DNA of 13,454 bases from an uncultured Clostridia bacterium (GCA_937934775.1 CALGYL010000119.1:1-13454), one strand, 5' to 3'. Shown: positions 1-6,678, numbered from the stretch's first letter. Program-made: numbers and translations. The notes: generated by a model from the sequence alone, not told the origin.

Positions 1-1
1 G

Positions 2-589
2 CGGCCCATGTACTTCAAGGAAAACCAGCTGAGCGACAATCCTCATGACCGCACCGACCCTCGGGTGTCCACCGCCATTTTAACGTCGCACCCCCACGAC
101 GGCGTGGAGACGGCCGTCAAGGCCCATCTGCCCGAGGAAATTCTGGAGATCATCCTGCAGCATCACGGGGATTCGCCGGTTTTGTACTTCTATGATAAGG
201 CCGCGCGCCAGGGCGGGGATGTGGACGTGGCCGACTTCCGCTACGACGGCCCGCGCCCCCGCAGCCGCGAGGCGGCCATCGTGATGATGGCCGACACCAT
301 CGAGGCCGCCGCCCGCGCCGCCGGAGAGGCCACGCCCGATAAGCTCGCGCTGCTGATCCGGAAAATGATCCACGGCAAGCTGGAGGACGGCCAGTTTGAC
401 GAATGCCCGCTGACCTTTTCAGATCTCTCCCGCGCCAGCGACGCCTTCCTGACCGTTCTGACCGGCGTGTACCATGACCGCATCGAGTATCCGGAGATCC
501 CCATCCCCAACCGCCCGGCGATGCCCAGGCGTCCCTGGCCGGACGCAGGAAGGGAGCCCAACGATGAACCAAAACGCGCTGACACTTGA
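2..589 (+). CDS. pgpH: 7TM-HD family c-di-AMP phosphodiesterase PgpH, C-terminal fragment
   Basis: The gene enters from the left edge; the open frame runs from base 2 to the TGA at 587-589, giving about 195 residues. The fragment matches the end of the PgpH (YqfF) HD domain, which hydrolyses cyclic di-AMP in Firmicutes and is anchored by an extracellular 7TMR-HDED domain and seven membrane helices, all missing here. Visible family blocks are RPMYFKENQ, NPHD, STAILTSH, the EHH-like QHHGDSPV, FRYDGPRPRSREAAIVMMAD, LEDGQFDECPLT and VLTGVYHDRIEYPE. The catalytic HD motif itself lies upstream of the window. The reading frame overlaps the start of ybeY by 26 bases, so the two are translated from one message. 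Identity is firm; the call is partial only because the contig is cut. Confidence 0.95.
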   Translation, partial: RPMYFKENQLSDNPHDRTDPRVSTAILTSHPHDGVETAVKAHLPEEILEIILQHHGDSPVLYFYDKAARQGGDVDVADFRYDGPRPRSREAAIVMMADTIEAAARAAGEATPDKLALLIRKMIHGKLEDGQFDECPLTFSDLSRASDAFLTVLTGVYHDRIEYPEIPIPNRPAMPRRPWPDAGREPNDEPKRADT

Positions 590-1064
590 GATCGAAGCCC
601 CCGGCGCGCCCGAGGGTATTTCGCAGCTTTTGGAGGCGGTCGCGCGGGCCGCGATGGGCCTGGAGGGCCTGATGGGCGCTCAGGTCGCCGCCCGACTGGT
701 GGATGACGAGGCCATTCAGGCCATCAACCGGGAGCACCGGAACATTGACCGGGTCACGGACGTACTCAGCTTTCCCACCGTTGCCTACCCGGAGGGCAAG
801 ACCGCCGGGCGCTGCCTGAAGCTGGTCAAGAAGGAATACGACCCGACCACCGGGCTGTGTTTTCTCGGGGATCTTGTGATTTCGCTGCCCCGGGCGCGGG
901 AGCAGGCCATGTCCTTCGGCCACTCGCTGGAGCGGGAACTGGGCTACCTGACCGCCCACGGCGTGTTCCACCTGATGGGCTACGACCACGAGGACGAGGA
1001 TGGCCAGCGGATGATGCGCGCGATGGAGGAGCAGGCGCTGTCGATGCTTGCGCTTGCGCGCTAA
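564..1064 (+). CDS. ybeY: Endoribonuclease YbeY (rRNA maturation / ribosome quality control)
   Basis: The 166-residue product is a UPF0054-family zinc endoribonuclease that takes part in 16S rRNA 3'-end maturation and ribosome quality control in the cytoplasm. The signature metal site H-x3-H-x5-H is intact as H132, H136 and H142 within TAHGVFHLMGYDH; the conserved blocks DRVTDVLSFP (residues 62-71) and LGDLVIS (101-107) are also present. I chose the ATG at 564 because it has an AGGAAGGGAG ribosome-binding site just upstream and because the family normally begins near here; the frame stays open further upstream to an ATG at 474, but that would lie deep inside pgpH. It overlaps pgpH by 26 bases. 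It is followed by a long repeat block instead of the diacylglycerol kinase gene often found here. Confidence 0.95.
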   Translation: MNQNALTLEIEAPGAPEGISQLLEAVARAAMGLEGLMGAQVAARLVDDEAIQAINREHRNIDRVTDVLSFPTVAYPEGKTAGRCLKLVKKEYDPTTGLCFLGDLVISLPRAREQAMSFGHSLERELGYLTAHGVFHLMGYDHEDEDGQRMMRAMEEQALSMLALAR

Positions 1065-1075
1065 AAGTCGATGGC

Positions 1076-1346
1076 GATGAAACCTCCTGCGGATGTTTCA
1101 TCGCGAAGGAACGAGGAGAACCTTCGCGGGCCTGAAATCCCAGAGCGAAGAAACTTCCTGCGGATGTTTCATCGCGAAGGGACGAAGAGAGCCTTCGCAG
1201 GCCTGAAATCCCAGGGCGTTGAAATCCCCTACAGGTCTTTCAACGCGAAGGGACGAAGAGAACCTTCGCGGGCCTGAAATCCTGAGGCGTTGAAATCCCC
1301 TTCAGGTCTTTCAACGCGAGGAAAGAACTTCGCGGGCCTGAAATCC
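1076..1346 (+). repeat. 71-bp tandem repeat, four units, each with paired hairpins
   Basis: Units start at 1076, 1147, 1218 and 1289. The first three are exactly 71 bp; the fourth has a 7-bp deletion and runs into the larger structured element. Each unit carries an inverted repeat (unit 1 GATGAAAC / GTTTCATC; units 3 and 4 GTTGAAA / TTTCAAC), then GCGAAGG / CCTTCGC in units 1-3, then a conserved tail GGGCCTGAAATCC. The change from GATGAAA/TTTCATC to GTTGAAA/TTTCAAC keeps the stem paired, so structure seems to matter more than sequence. Unit 2 has one mismatch in the first stem. Confidence 0.9.
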
Positions 1347-1455
1347 TTCGGGATTTCCGGGCGGCCCGCTGACCGGAGGGAAGGTTTCCTCCGCCAGTGT
1401 GCGCACTGGCTATGGAAACCGCGTTTCCGGCGCGCAGGTCGCCGGAAACGAGTGG
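1289..1455 (+). repeat. Structured intergenic element, copy A (four hairpins)
   Basis: About 167 bp. P0 is GTTGAAA / TTTCAAC (1289-1315). P1 is GCGGGCC (1332-1338) with GGCCCGC (1363-1369), enclosing GAAATCC-TTCG-GGATTTC (1340-1357). P2 is GGTTTCC (1383-1389) with GGAAACC (1414-1420), enclosing GCCAGTG-TGCG-CACTGGC (1393-1410). P3 is an 11-bp stem, CGTTTCCGGCG (1422-1432) with CGCCGGAAACG (1440-1450). The same elements occur in the same order on the minus strand at 9880-10049. No protein coding is evident. It may be a non-coding RNA, an untranslated-region structure or a small mobile repeat; I do not recognise a named family. Confidence 0.8.
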
Positions 1456-1577
1456 ATAGCCGCCGGGATGGCCGGGGCGCAGGTCCCGGAAACGAATGGA
1501 GGACCGGCGGGATTGCCGGGTTCGCTGGCTGACGGATGAATTGAAAGACCGGCGGGGTGGCCGGGGCGCGCAGAGTG
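1443..1577 (+). repeat. Degenerate tandem repeat of about 45 bp, three units
   Basis: Units begin at 1443, 1487 and 1533 with CGGAAACGAG, CGGAAACGAATGGA and CGGATGAATTGA, followed by a CCGGCGGG-(A/G)T(G/T)GCCGGG core. Unit lengths are 44, 46 and about 45 bp. The first unit begins inside the 3' strand of P3 of the structured element, so this looks like duplication of the element's tail. The units are imperfect and the boundaries are judged by eye. Confidence 0.7.
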
Positions 1578-1599
1578 CGCATTGTGTTTGGTGTTGGAA

Positions 1600-1619
1600 C
1601 GGCGGGCGCATTCCCGCCG
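1600..1619 (+). other. Hairpin just upstream of cdd
   Basis: CGGCGGG (1600-1606) pairs with CCCGCCG (1613-1619) around a 6-base loop. It sits 13 bases before the cdd ribosome-binding region. There is no following T-run, so it is not a standard terminator; it could stabilise the 5' end of the cdd message or simply end the repeat block. Confidence 0.5.
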
Positions 1620-1642
1620 GACGTTGGCAAGGAGGAAGGATC

Positions 1643-2038
1643 ATGACCGACCGGGAACTGTTTGAACTGGCCCTGCAGGCGATGGACAACGCGTATGCGC
1701 CCTATTCCCACTTTAAGGTCGGCGCGTGCCTCCTGTCCGACGACGGCCGCGTCTTTACCGGCTGCAACGTGGAAAACGCGTCCTTCGGCGGCACCATCTG
1801 CGCCGAGCGCACCGCGCTGGTCAAGGGCGTGTCGGAAGGCGCCCGGCGCTTTACCGCCGCGGCCGTCACCGGGGAAAACGACGACGCCTGGCCCTGCGGC
1901 ATCTGCCGCCAGATGCTCAACGAGTTTTCCGGGGACATGCGGGTGATCTGCGGATCGCGCGCATCCGGGAAATTCACCGTCATCCCGCTGAAGGAGCTTT
2001 TGCCCCATTCCTTTGGACCGGAAGACCTTCAGGGCTGA
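1643..2038 (+). CDS. cdd: Cytidine deaminase
   Basis: The 131-residue product is a homotetrameric-type zinc cytidine deaminase that converts cytidine and deoxycytidine to uridine forms in pyrimidine salvage. The zinc and catalytic motif is complete: C53-A54-E55 in GTICAERTA and P84-C85-G86-I87-C88 in PCGICRQML. GCNVENASFGG (40-50), which binds the nucleoside, is also present. I start at the ATG at 1643 because it is preceded by a strong AAGGAGGAAGG ribosome-binding site and gives the usual family length; the frame is open upstream through repeat DNA, which I exclude. Gene order cdd-era-recO is typical of Firmicutes. A gap of about 200 bp separates it from era. Confidence 0.96.
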   Translation: MTDRELFELALQAMDNAYAPYSHFKVGACLLSDDGRVFTGCNVENASFGGTICAERTALVKGVSEGARRFTAAAVTGENDDAWPCGICRQMLNEFSGDMRVICGSRASGKFTVIPLKELLPHSFGPEDLQG

Positions 2039-2168
2039 CAGAATCCTTCGTCTTCTGACGACCGGGCGCAGGCCCTGCGAGCCGTTGCTTCTCAGCCGGG
2101 CCTTTATGCGCAAAGCGGAACGCAGCCCGCGGCCCCACTGGCCGCCCTCCGGCTGCCATGCACCAATC

Positions 2169-2202
2169 GGGGGCTGCTGCCCCCGCCGCCCTTTTCGAAG
2201 GG
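2169..2202 (+). other. Two adjacent hairpins in the cdd-era gap
   Basis: GGGGGC-TGCT-GCCCCC (2169-2184) is followed at once by CCCTT-TTCG-AAGGG (2189-2202), which has a stable UUCG-type tetraloop. They lie 30-70 bases before the era start. No T-run follows, so termination is not supported. The first resembles, in inverted orientation, the GGGGCAGCGCCCC hairpin at 8239-8259, which suggests membership of a dispersed palindromic repeat family. The rest of the 2039-2235 gap shows nothing I can name. Confidence 0.55.
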
Positions 2203-2235
2203 TGGGAAACGAATGCCGTGGAGGAGGACAACCTT

Positions 2236-3120
2236 TTGAGTTTTCATTCCGGATTTGTCGCGATCCTGGGCCGCCCCAACGTGGGCAAGTCCTCGATCAT
2301 GAACCGCTTCGTGGGCGAAAAGGTGGCCATCGTATCCGACCGTCCCCAGACCACCCGTACCAAGATTCTGGGCGTGGCCGCGGGGGAGGGCTGGCAAATC
2401 GTGTTCGTCGATACGCCCGGCCTGCACAAGCCCCGCACCAAGCTGGGCGAATACATGGTCAAAGCCGCCCAGGAGGCCCGGGAGGGCGTGGACGCGGTGC
2501 TCTGCGTGGTGGATGCCACTCATGTCGGCGCGGGCGACCTGGGCGTACTCGAGGATGTGGGCAAGATGAACTGCCCGAAATTCCTGGCCGTCAACAAGAT
2601 TGACCTGTCGACGCCCGAAACGCTGATGCCCGAGCTTCAGAAGCTTCAGGCCGTCCCCTTTGACCAGATCGTGCCGGTCTCCGCCCGGCGCGGCGACGGC
2701 ATGGACGAGCTTCTGAACCTGATCAAGGCCGCCATGCCGGAAGGCCCCAAGTACTTCCCGGAGGACATGATTACCGACCAGCCGGAGCGCGCGATCATCG
2801 CGGAGATCGTCCGCGAAAAGGCGCTTCTGAACCTCCGGGAGGAGATCCCCCACGGCGTGGGCGTCGAGATGCTGTCCATCGAGGCGGGCCCCACGCTCAC
2901 CGAGATCCACGCCAACCTCTACTGTGAGCGGGAGAGCCATAAGGCCATCATCATCGGCAAGCGCGGCGCGATGCTGGGCAAGATCGGCACCGAGGCCCGG
3001 GCCGACATCGAGCGGCTGCTGGACACGAAGGTGAACCTGAAACTGTGGGTCAAGGTACGGGAGGACTGGCGCAACCGCCCGTCCGACCTGCGCGCGCTGG
3101 GGTACGAGCAGCAGACCTGA
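2236..3120 (+). CDS. era: GTPase Era (30S ribosome assembly)
   Basis: Era is a GTPase that binds the 3' end of 16S rRNA and checks late 30S assembly. The roughly 294-residue product has all G motifs: GRPNVGKS near the N-terminus, PQTTRTK (G2), DTPG (G3), NKID (G4) and SAR (G5). A C-terminal KH RNA-binding domain follows, with IIIGKRGAMLGKIG. I start at the TTG at 2236 because a GGAGGAGGA ribosome-binding site lies just before it and the product then matches family length; in-frame GTG (2218) and ATG (2158) codons would place that site inside the gene. It is followed after 19 bases by recO, so the two are very likely co-transcribed. Confidence 0.95.
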   Translation: MSFHSGFVAILGRPNVGKSSIMNRFVGEKVAIVSDRPQTTRTKILGVAAGEGWQIVFVDTPGLHKPRTKLGEYMVKAAQEAREGVDAVLCVVDATHVGAGDLGVLEDVGKMNCPKFLAVNKIDLSTPETLMPELQKLQAVPFDQIVPVSARRGDGMDELLNLIKAAMPEGPKYFPEDMITDQPERAIIAEIVREKALLNLREEIPHGVGVEMLSIEAGPTLTEIHANLYCERESHKAIIIGKRGAMLGKIGTEARADIERLLDTKVNLKLWVKVREDWRNRPSDLRALGYEQQT

Positions 3121-3139
3121 TCTTTGCGAAGGGGAATTC

Positions 3140-3901
3140 ATGATCACAACGAAGGCGATGGTGCTCCGGCGCAGCGACTGGCGCGATTACGACCGCATGG
3201 TGACGCTCTTCTCGCCCGACATGGGCCGGGTGGAGGCGGTGGTGCGCGGCTGCCGGCGGCCCCGGTCGCCCCTCATCAACGCCGCCGAACCCTTCTGCGC
3301 CGGGGAGTACACATTGTCCGAGGAGAAGGGCCGCTTCACCGTCACCGCCTGTCAGGTGCAGGAGAGCAATTTTCCCATCCGGCAGGACGTGGACAAACTG
3401 ACCCACGGCGCATATTACCTGCACCTGACCGGCCTTGCGGCGCTGCCGGGCGAGGCGAACGAGGAGCTGTTCCTGCTCACGCTGAAGGCGCTGGCGTTTC
3501 TGAGTTATTCCACGCTGCCGCCGGAGCTGATCACGGCGGCTTTTGAACTGCATTTCCTGCAACTTTCCGGCCAGGCGCCCCGGGTGGACCGGTGCGTGAC
3601 CTGCGGGCGCGACGTTTCCACCCCCGCCGGAAGCTCCGGCCCGCTGCGGTTTTCCGAGCGGCTGGGAGGCGCGGTATGCGGGCGCTGCGCTTTGGATGCG
3701 CGGGAGCCGCTTTCCCCGCTGTCCGAAGGCGCGCGCCGCATACTTCTGAAGGTACCCAAAACCCGCTTTGACGTCATCGACAAGCTCCTGGGCCATCCGG
3801 ATTGGCCCGAAGCCGCGGCGCACGCGCGCCGCTTTATTTCCGAGCGCATGGAGCAGTTCCCGAAGGTGCTGCCCGGGCTCATGACGGGAGATCGCCCATG
3901 A
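3140..3901 (+). CDS. recO: DNA repair protein RecO
   Basis: The 253-residue product loads RecA at gaps in the RecFOR recombination pathway. The N-terminal OB-fold region is recognisable from KAMVLRRSDWRDYDRMVTLF and the GRVEAVVRG stretch (29-37). A zinc site is visible as C152-x2-C155 and C180-x2-C183. The length is normal for Firmicutes RecO. The ATG at 3140 has a GAAGGGGA ribosome-binding site 6-7 bases upstream. The stop codon overlaps the start of rsmH in an ATGA quartet, which indicates translational coupling and ties the following rRNA-modification genes to a housekeeping operon. Confidence 0.94.
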   Translation: MITTKAMVLRRSDWRDYDRMVTLFSPDMGRVEAVVRGCRRPRSPLINAAEPFCAGEYTLSEEKGRFTVTACQVQESNFPIRQDVDKLTHGAYYLHLTGLAALPGEANEELFLLTLKALAFLSYSTLPPELITAAFELHFLQLSGQAPRVDRCVTCGRDVSTPAGSSGPLRFSERLGGAVCGRCALDAREPLSPLSEGARRILLKVPKTRFDVIDKLLGHPDWPEAAAHARRFISERMEQFPKVLPGLMTGDRP

Positions 3902-4842
3902 ATTTTGCGCATATACCGGTTCTATTGGACGAGTGCATCGAAGGACTCGCCATTCGGCCGGATGGATCGTATCTGGACGGCACGCTGGGCGGCGGCGGCC
4001 ATTCCTCGGTGATTCTGACGCGCCTGGGCCCAGGCGGCAGACTCTTTGGCATCGACCGGGATCAGGCGGCGCTGGACGCGTCCCAGGATCGCATCCGGGA
4101 TGCGCGCTTCACGCCCATCCGCGGCAACTTCCACGATGCGAAACAGCTTTTGTCGGAGCGCGGCGTCAATCATCTGGACGGGGCGCTTCTTGATCTTGGC
4201 GTCAGTTCGCCGCAGCTGGACGACGGGGAACGGGGCTTTTCCTACCGGGAGGATGCGCCGCTTGACATGCGCATGGACCGCGGCCAGCCTTTGACCGCCC
4301 GAACGATTGTGAACGAATGGCCCGAGGGCGAGATTGCCCGTGTCCTGCGCGACTACGGCGAGGAAAATTGGGCCAGGCACATCGCAAGGGTTCTCTGCGA
4401 CCGGAGGAAGCAAAAGCCCGTCGAAACCACCTTCGACCTGGTCAACATCATTGACGCGGCGATTCCCAAGAAATTCCGTACGAAGGACGGCGGCCATCCG
4501 GCCCGCAGGTCCTTCCAGGCGCTGCGCATCGCGGTCAACGATGAACTCGCCCCGCTGGAAACGGCGCTAAGGGATCTGTGCGATCTACTGACGCCCGGCG
4601 GGCGCCTGTGCGTGATCGCGTTTCATTCGCTGGAGGATCGCGTGGTTAAAAACACATTCAGGGATCTGGCCAACCCCTGCGTCTGCCCGCCGGACAGCCC
4701 AATCTGCGTGTGCGGGCGAAAGCCTCTGGGTAAGCTGGTCACCCGCAAGCCCATCCAGGCTTCCGAGGCGGAGCTTTCCCAAAACCCCCGGGCCAGAAGC
4801 GCAACCCTGCGCATTCTATCAAAGCTGGAGGCCGCCCAATGA
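3898..4842 (+). CDS. rsmH: 16S rRNA (cytosine(1402)-N(4))-methyltransferase RsmH (MraW)
   Basis: RsmH methylates N4 of C1402 in helix 44 of 16S rRNA, at the P site, using S-adenosylmethionine. The 314-residue product has HIPVLLDECIEGL at the start, the SAM motif LDGTLGGGGHS (26-36), GFSYREDAPLDMRMDRG, FHSLEDRVVKN and the C-terminal NPRARSATLR, all canonical. The start ATG (3898) overlaps the recO stop by 4 bp and the stop overlaps the next start by 4 bp. The odd point is location: rsmH usually heads the division and cell-wall cluster after mraZ and before ftsL. Here it sits with tgt-like, rmt-like and rsmI genes. Whether another copy exists in the genome cannot be seen. Confidence 0.95.
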   Translation: MNFAHIPVLLDECIEGLAIRPDGSYLDGTLGGGGHSSVILTRLGPGGRLFGIDRDQAALDASQDRIRDARFTPIRGNFHDAKQLLSERGVNHLDGALLDLGVSSPQLDDGERGFSYREDAPLDMRMDRGQPLTARTIVNEWPEGEIARVLRDYGEENWARHIARVLCDRRKQKPVETTFDLVNIIDAAIPKKFRTKDGGHPARRSFQALRIAVNDELAPLETALRDLCDLLTPGGRLCVIAFHSLEDRVVKNTFRDLANPCVCPPDSPICVCGRKPLGKLVTRKPIQASEAELSQNPRARSATLRILSKLEAAQ

Positions 4843-5915
4843 AGCAGCTTGTAACGAGGCGGGGGTCGGTAGCGCTGCCAGCCTTTTTTCCGGACGCCAC
4901 CTATGGCGCGCTGCGCGGGGGCGGGTTTGACGACGCCGAGGCCGCGGAGGTACCCGGTGCGGTCATGAACACATTCCACCTCTACCAGAGGCCCGGCGCG
5001 AAATTGGTGAAAGCCCTTGGCGGCCTGCATGAATTCTGCGGCTGGCCGCGCGTGATTCTGACCGATTCCGGCGGATTTCAGCTGTTCTCGCTGATCCGTG
5101 AAAATCCCTCCTACGGCGAGATCCGGGACGGCGAAATCATCTTTCGGCCCGATTCCGGTGGCAAAATGATCTTTACCCCGGAAAAGTGCATCCAGGCGCA
5201 GTACCAGCTGGGCAGCGATATTCTGATGTCTTTGGACCTTTGCACCCATCCCGACGATCCTCCCGAGGCGCAGAAGCGCAGCGTGGAGCTGACCGTGGCC
5301 TGGGGAAGGCGCTGCCGGGCGGAGTTCGACAAGCTGTTTTCCGGCCGGGCGGAAAGGCCGCTGCTGTTTGGCATCGTGCAGGGCGGCGCGGACCGGGAAC
5401 TTCGGCTGGAGTGCGGGCGGCGGCTTCAGGAAATCGGGTTTGACGGCTTCGGCTTTGGCGGCTGGCCGCTCCGGGCCGACGGCACGCTGCACGTTGAGTC
5501 GCTCCGGTACGCCTGTGAGGCGATGGATCCCGCCAAGACGCGTTATGCGATGGGGGTCGGTCGTCCGGAGGAGATCGTTCAGTGCGTCGACATGGGCTAC
5601 ACGCTCTTTGACTGCGTGATTCCCACCCGGGAGGCGCGCCACCAGCGGCTGTATGTTTTCCGGGAAGGCTGCGACACGCCCTCCGCGCTGCGCGCGGGCA
5701 GTTTTTACCGCTTTCACTACTGCCTGGACGATGCCCACGCCCGCGACAAGCGCCCGGTGGACGAATCCTGCGATTGCCCGCTGTGCCGGCGCTACTCCCG
5801 CGCCTACCTGCACCATCTGTTCAAATTGGGCGACGCGACGGCCCAGCGGCTTGCGACCGCCCACAACCTCCGGTTCTATCAGCGCCTGATGGCGCTTCTG
5901 CGCGATGGAGACTGA
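4839..5915 (+). CDS. tRNA-guanine transglycosylase (TGT) family protein, divergent
   Basis: The 358-residue protein belongs to the TGT family, which swaps a guanine base for a 7-deazaguanine precursor at tRNA position 34 in queuosine synthesis. Catalytic features are present: LTDSGGFQ with D76, SLD with D133, the nucleophile D258 in FDCVIPTREAR, and the zinc ligands C311, C313, C316 and H342 with the family's 26-residue spacing from last cysteine to histidine. The end (HNLRFYQRLMALLR) is close to ordinary Tgt. Two things differ: the N-terminus is about ten residues short, and the substrate-pocket motif, usually GGLAVGE or GGLSVGE, reads GGWPLRADG (208-215). The usual NARHG-like strip reads EARHQRLYVF. 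It may be a specialised paralogue; target unknown. It is coupled to rsmH (4-bp overlap) and to the next gene (11-bp overlap). Confidence 0.88.
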   Translation: MKQLVTRRGSVALPAFFPDATYGALRGGGFDDAEAAEVPGAVMNTFHLYQRPGAKLVKALGGLHEFCGWPRVILTDSGGFQLFSLIRENPSYGEIRDGEIIFRPDSGGKMIFTPEKCIQAQYQLGSDILMSLDLCTHPDDPPEAQKRSVELTVAWGRRCRAEFDKLFSGRAERPLLFGIVQGGADRELRLECGRRLQEIGFDGFGFGGWPLRADGTLHVESLRYACEAMDPAKTRYAMGVGRPEEIVQCVDMGYTLFDCVIPTREARHQRLYVFREGCDTPSALRAGSFYRFHYCLDDAHARDKRPVDESCDCPLCRRYSRAYLHHLFKLGDATAQRLATAHNLRFYQRLMALLRDGD

Positions 5916-6678
5916 CCGCGCGCTCCAGGCGCTGCTCGCATCCCCCAAGTACCGCGGCGTATACTCCGGCGCGGTGGAACGGATATATTCCGAATCGCTC
6001 CGGCGGCATGGGCCCAAGGGGGCCGACAAGGCCGCCCGGGCGGAGCTGCACCGCATCACCGGCGCGTTCCTGTCGCCCAGAGAGCTGAAAGCAGGCCGTG
6101 CGCTGCTGGAACGGGCGAAATCCGGCGAGGGCGATGTGATCGCCCAGGCCTTGGCGCTCCACGCGTCATCCCGGGAGCGGCTTCCCGACATGGCGGCGCT
6201 GTACGACCGCGCGCTGCCCGCGCTGGGCAATCCCCGACGGGTGCTGGACCTGGCCTGCGGGCTGAACCCGCTGTTTTTAGGGGCCATGGGGCTCACCGTG
6301 CGGGGCATTGAGCTGCAGACGGACGCGGCGCGCCTCGTGAACGATTGGGCGGAAGCGCTCCGGTGGGATGTCCGGGTGGAGCCAGGCGATCTTGCGGAGG
6401 ACGCGCCGTTGCCGGAGGCGGACGCGACACTCCTGATGAAGCTTCTGCCGCTATTGGAAAAGCAGATGATTGGCGGCGGGAGGGCGCTCCTCGAGCGGGT
6501 GCGCTCGAAAAAAGCCCTGGTGACCTTCCCCACCCGCACGCTGTCCGGAAGAAACGTCGGCATGCAGACCCATTACGAAGCCTCATTCGAGCAAAACCTC
6601 CCCGCTGATTGGACGGTTGTTGACAAGTTCGCGCTCTCAAACGAGCTGTGCTACACCCTGGAACGGCACGTGCGTTAA
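5905..6678 (+). CDS. 16S rRNA (guanine(1405)-N(7))-methyltransferase, ArmA/Rmt (FmrO) family
   Basis: The 257-residue product matches the aminoglycoside-resistance methylase family along its whole length; I can line it up with remembered RmtB sequence. Shared blocks are LASPKYRGV (11-19), the ELHRITGAFLSP stretch (47-58), LALHASSRERL (83-93), PRRVLDLACGLNPL (110-123, SAM binding), the acidic E136 in GIELQTD, LLMKLLPLLEK (176-186), and TFPTRTLSGR with GM at 219-220. Family members methylate N7 of G1405 in helix 44 of assembled 30S subunits and block gentamicin-, kanamycin- and amikacin-type drugs. The ATG at 5905 overlaps the tgt-like gene by 11 bp. No transposase, integron or composition break is visible, so it looks native. 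Which member of the family it is closest to cannot be judged here, and activity is inferred. Confidence 0.9.
   Translation: METDRALQALLASPKYRGVYSGAVERIYSESLRRHGPKGADKAARAELHRITGAFLSPRELKAGRALLERAKSGEGDVIAQALALHASSRERLPDMAALYDRALPALGNPRRVLDLACGLNPLFLGAMGLTVRGIELQTDAARLVNDWAEALRWDVRVEPGDLAEDAPLPEADATLLMKLLPLLEKQMIGGGRALLERVRSKKALVTFPTRTLSGRNVGMQTHYEASFEQNLPADWTVVDKFALSNELCYTLERHVR

Larger units (their letters stand above)
1065..1642 (+). other. Non-coding repeat block between ybeY and cdd
   Basis: This 578-bp gap has no convincing gene. From left to right it holds four head-to-tail 71-bp-period units (1076-1346), a structured element with three further hairpins (1320-1455), three degenerate units of about 45 bp (1443-1577), and a hairpin at 1600-1619 just before the cdd ribosome-binding site. 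Open frames crossing it shift in content between repeat copies because 71 is not a multiple of three, they encode low-complexity arginine-rich peptides, and none resembles a known protein. In many Firmicutes dgkA lies at this point, and no remnant of it is visible. Confidence 0.85.

Noticed and set aside
1071..1277. Small plus-strand open frame with internal peptide repetition
   Set aside because: The repetition comes from the 71-bp DNA repeats; no ribosome-binding site or conserved domain supports translation.
1076..1346. CRISPR array
   Set aside because: Units are contiguous over the full 71 bp without unique spacers, and no cas genes are present.
1577..1642. Promoter upstream of cdd
   Set aside because: No pair of boxes with acceptable spacing is visible in this GC-rich stretch.
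2104..3147. 347-codon minus-strand open frame
   Set aside because: It is antisense to era, which has every GTPase and KH motif; the antisense product has no recognisable domain.
4623..6563. 646-codon open frame on the minus strand
   Set aside because: It lies opposite rsmH, the TGT-like gene and the Rmt-like gene, all of which have clear family motifs. Its product is low-complexity and typical of a shadow frame in GC-rich DNA.
5905..6678. Recently acquired mobile resistance gene
   Set aside because: No insertion sequence, integrase, ISCR-like element or composition break is seen, and the gene overlaps its upstream neighbour by 11 bp.
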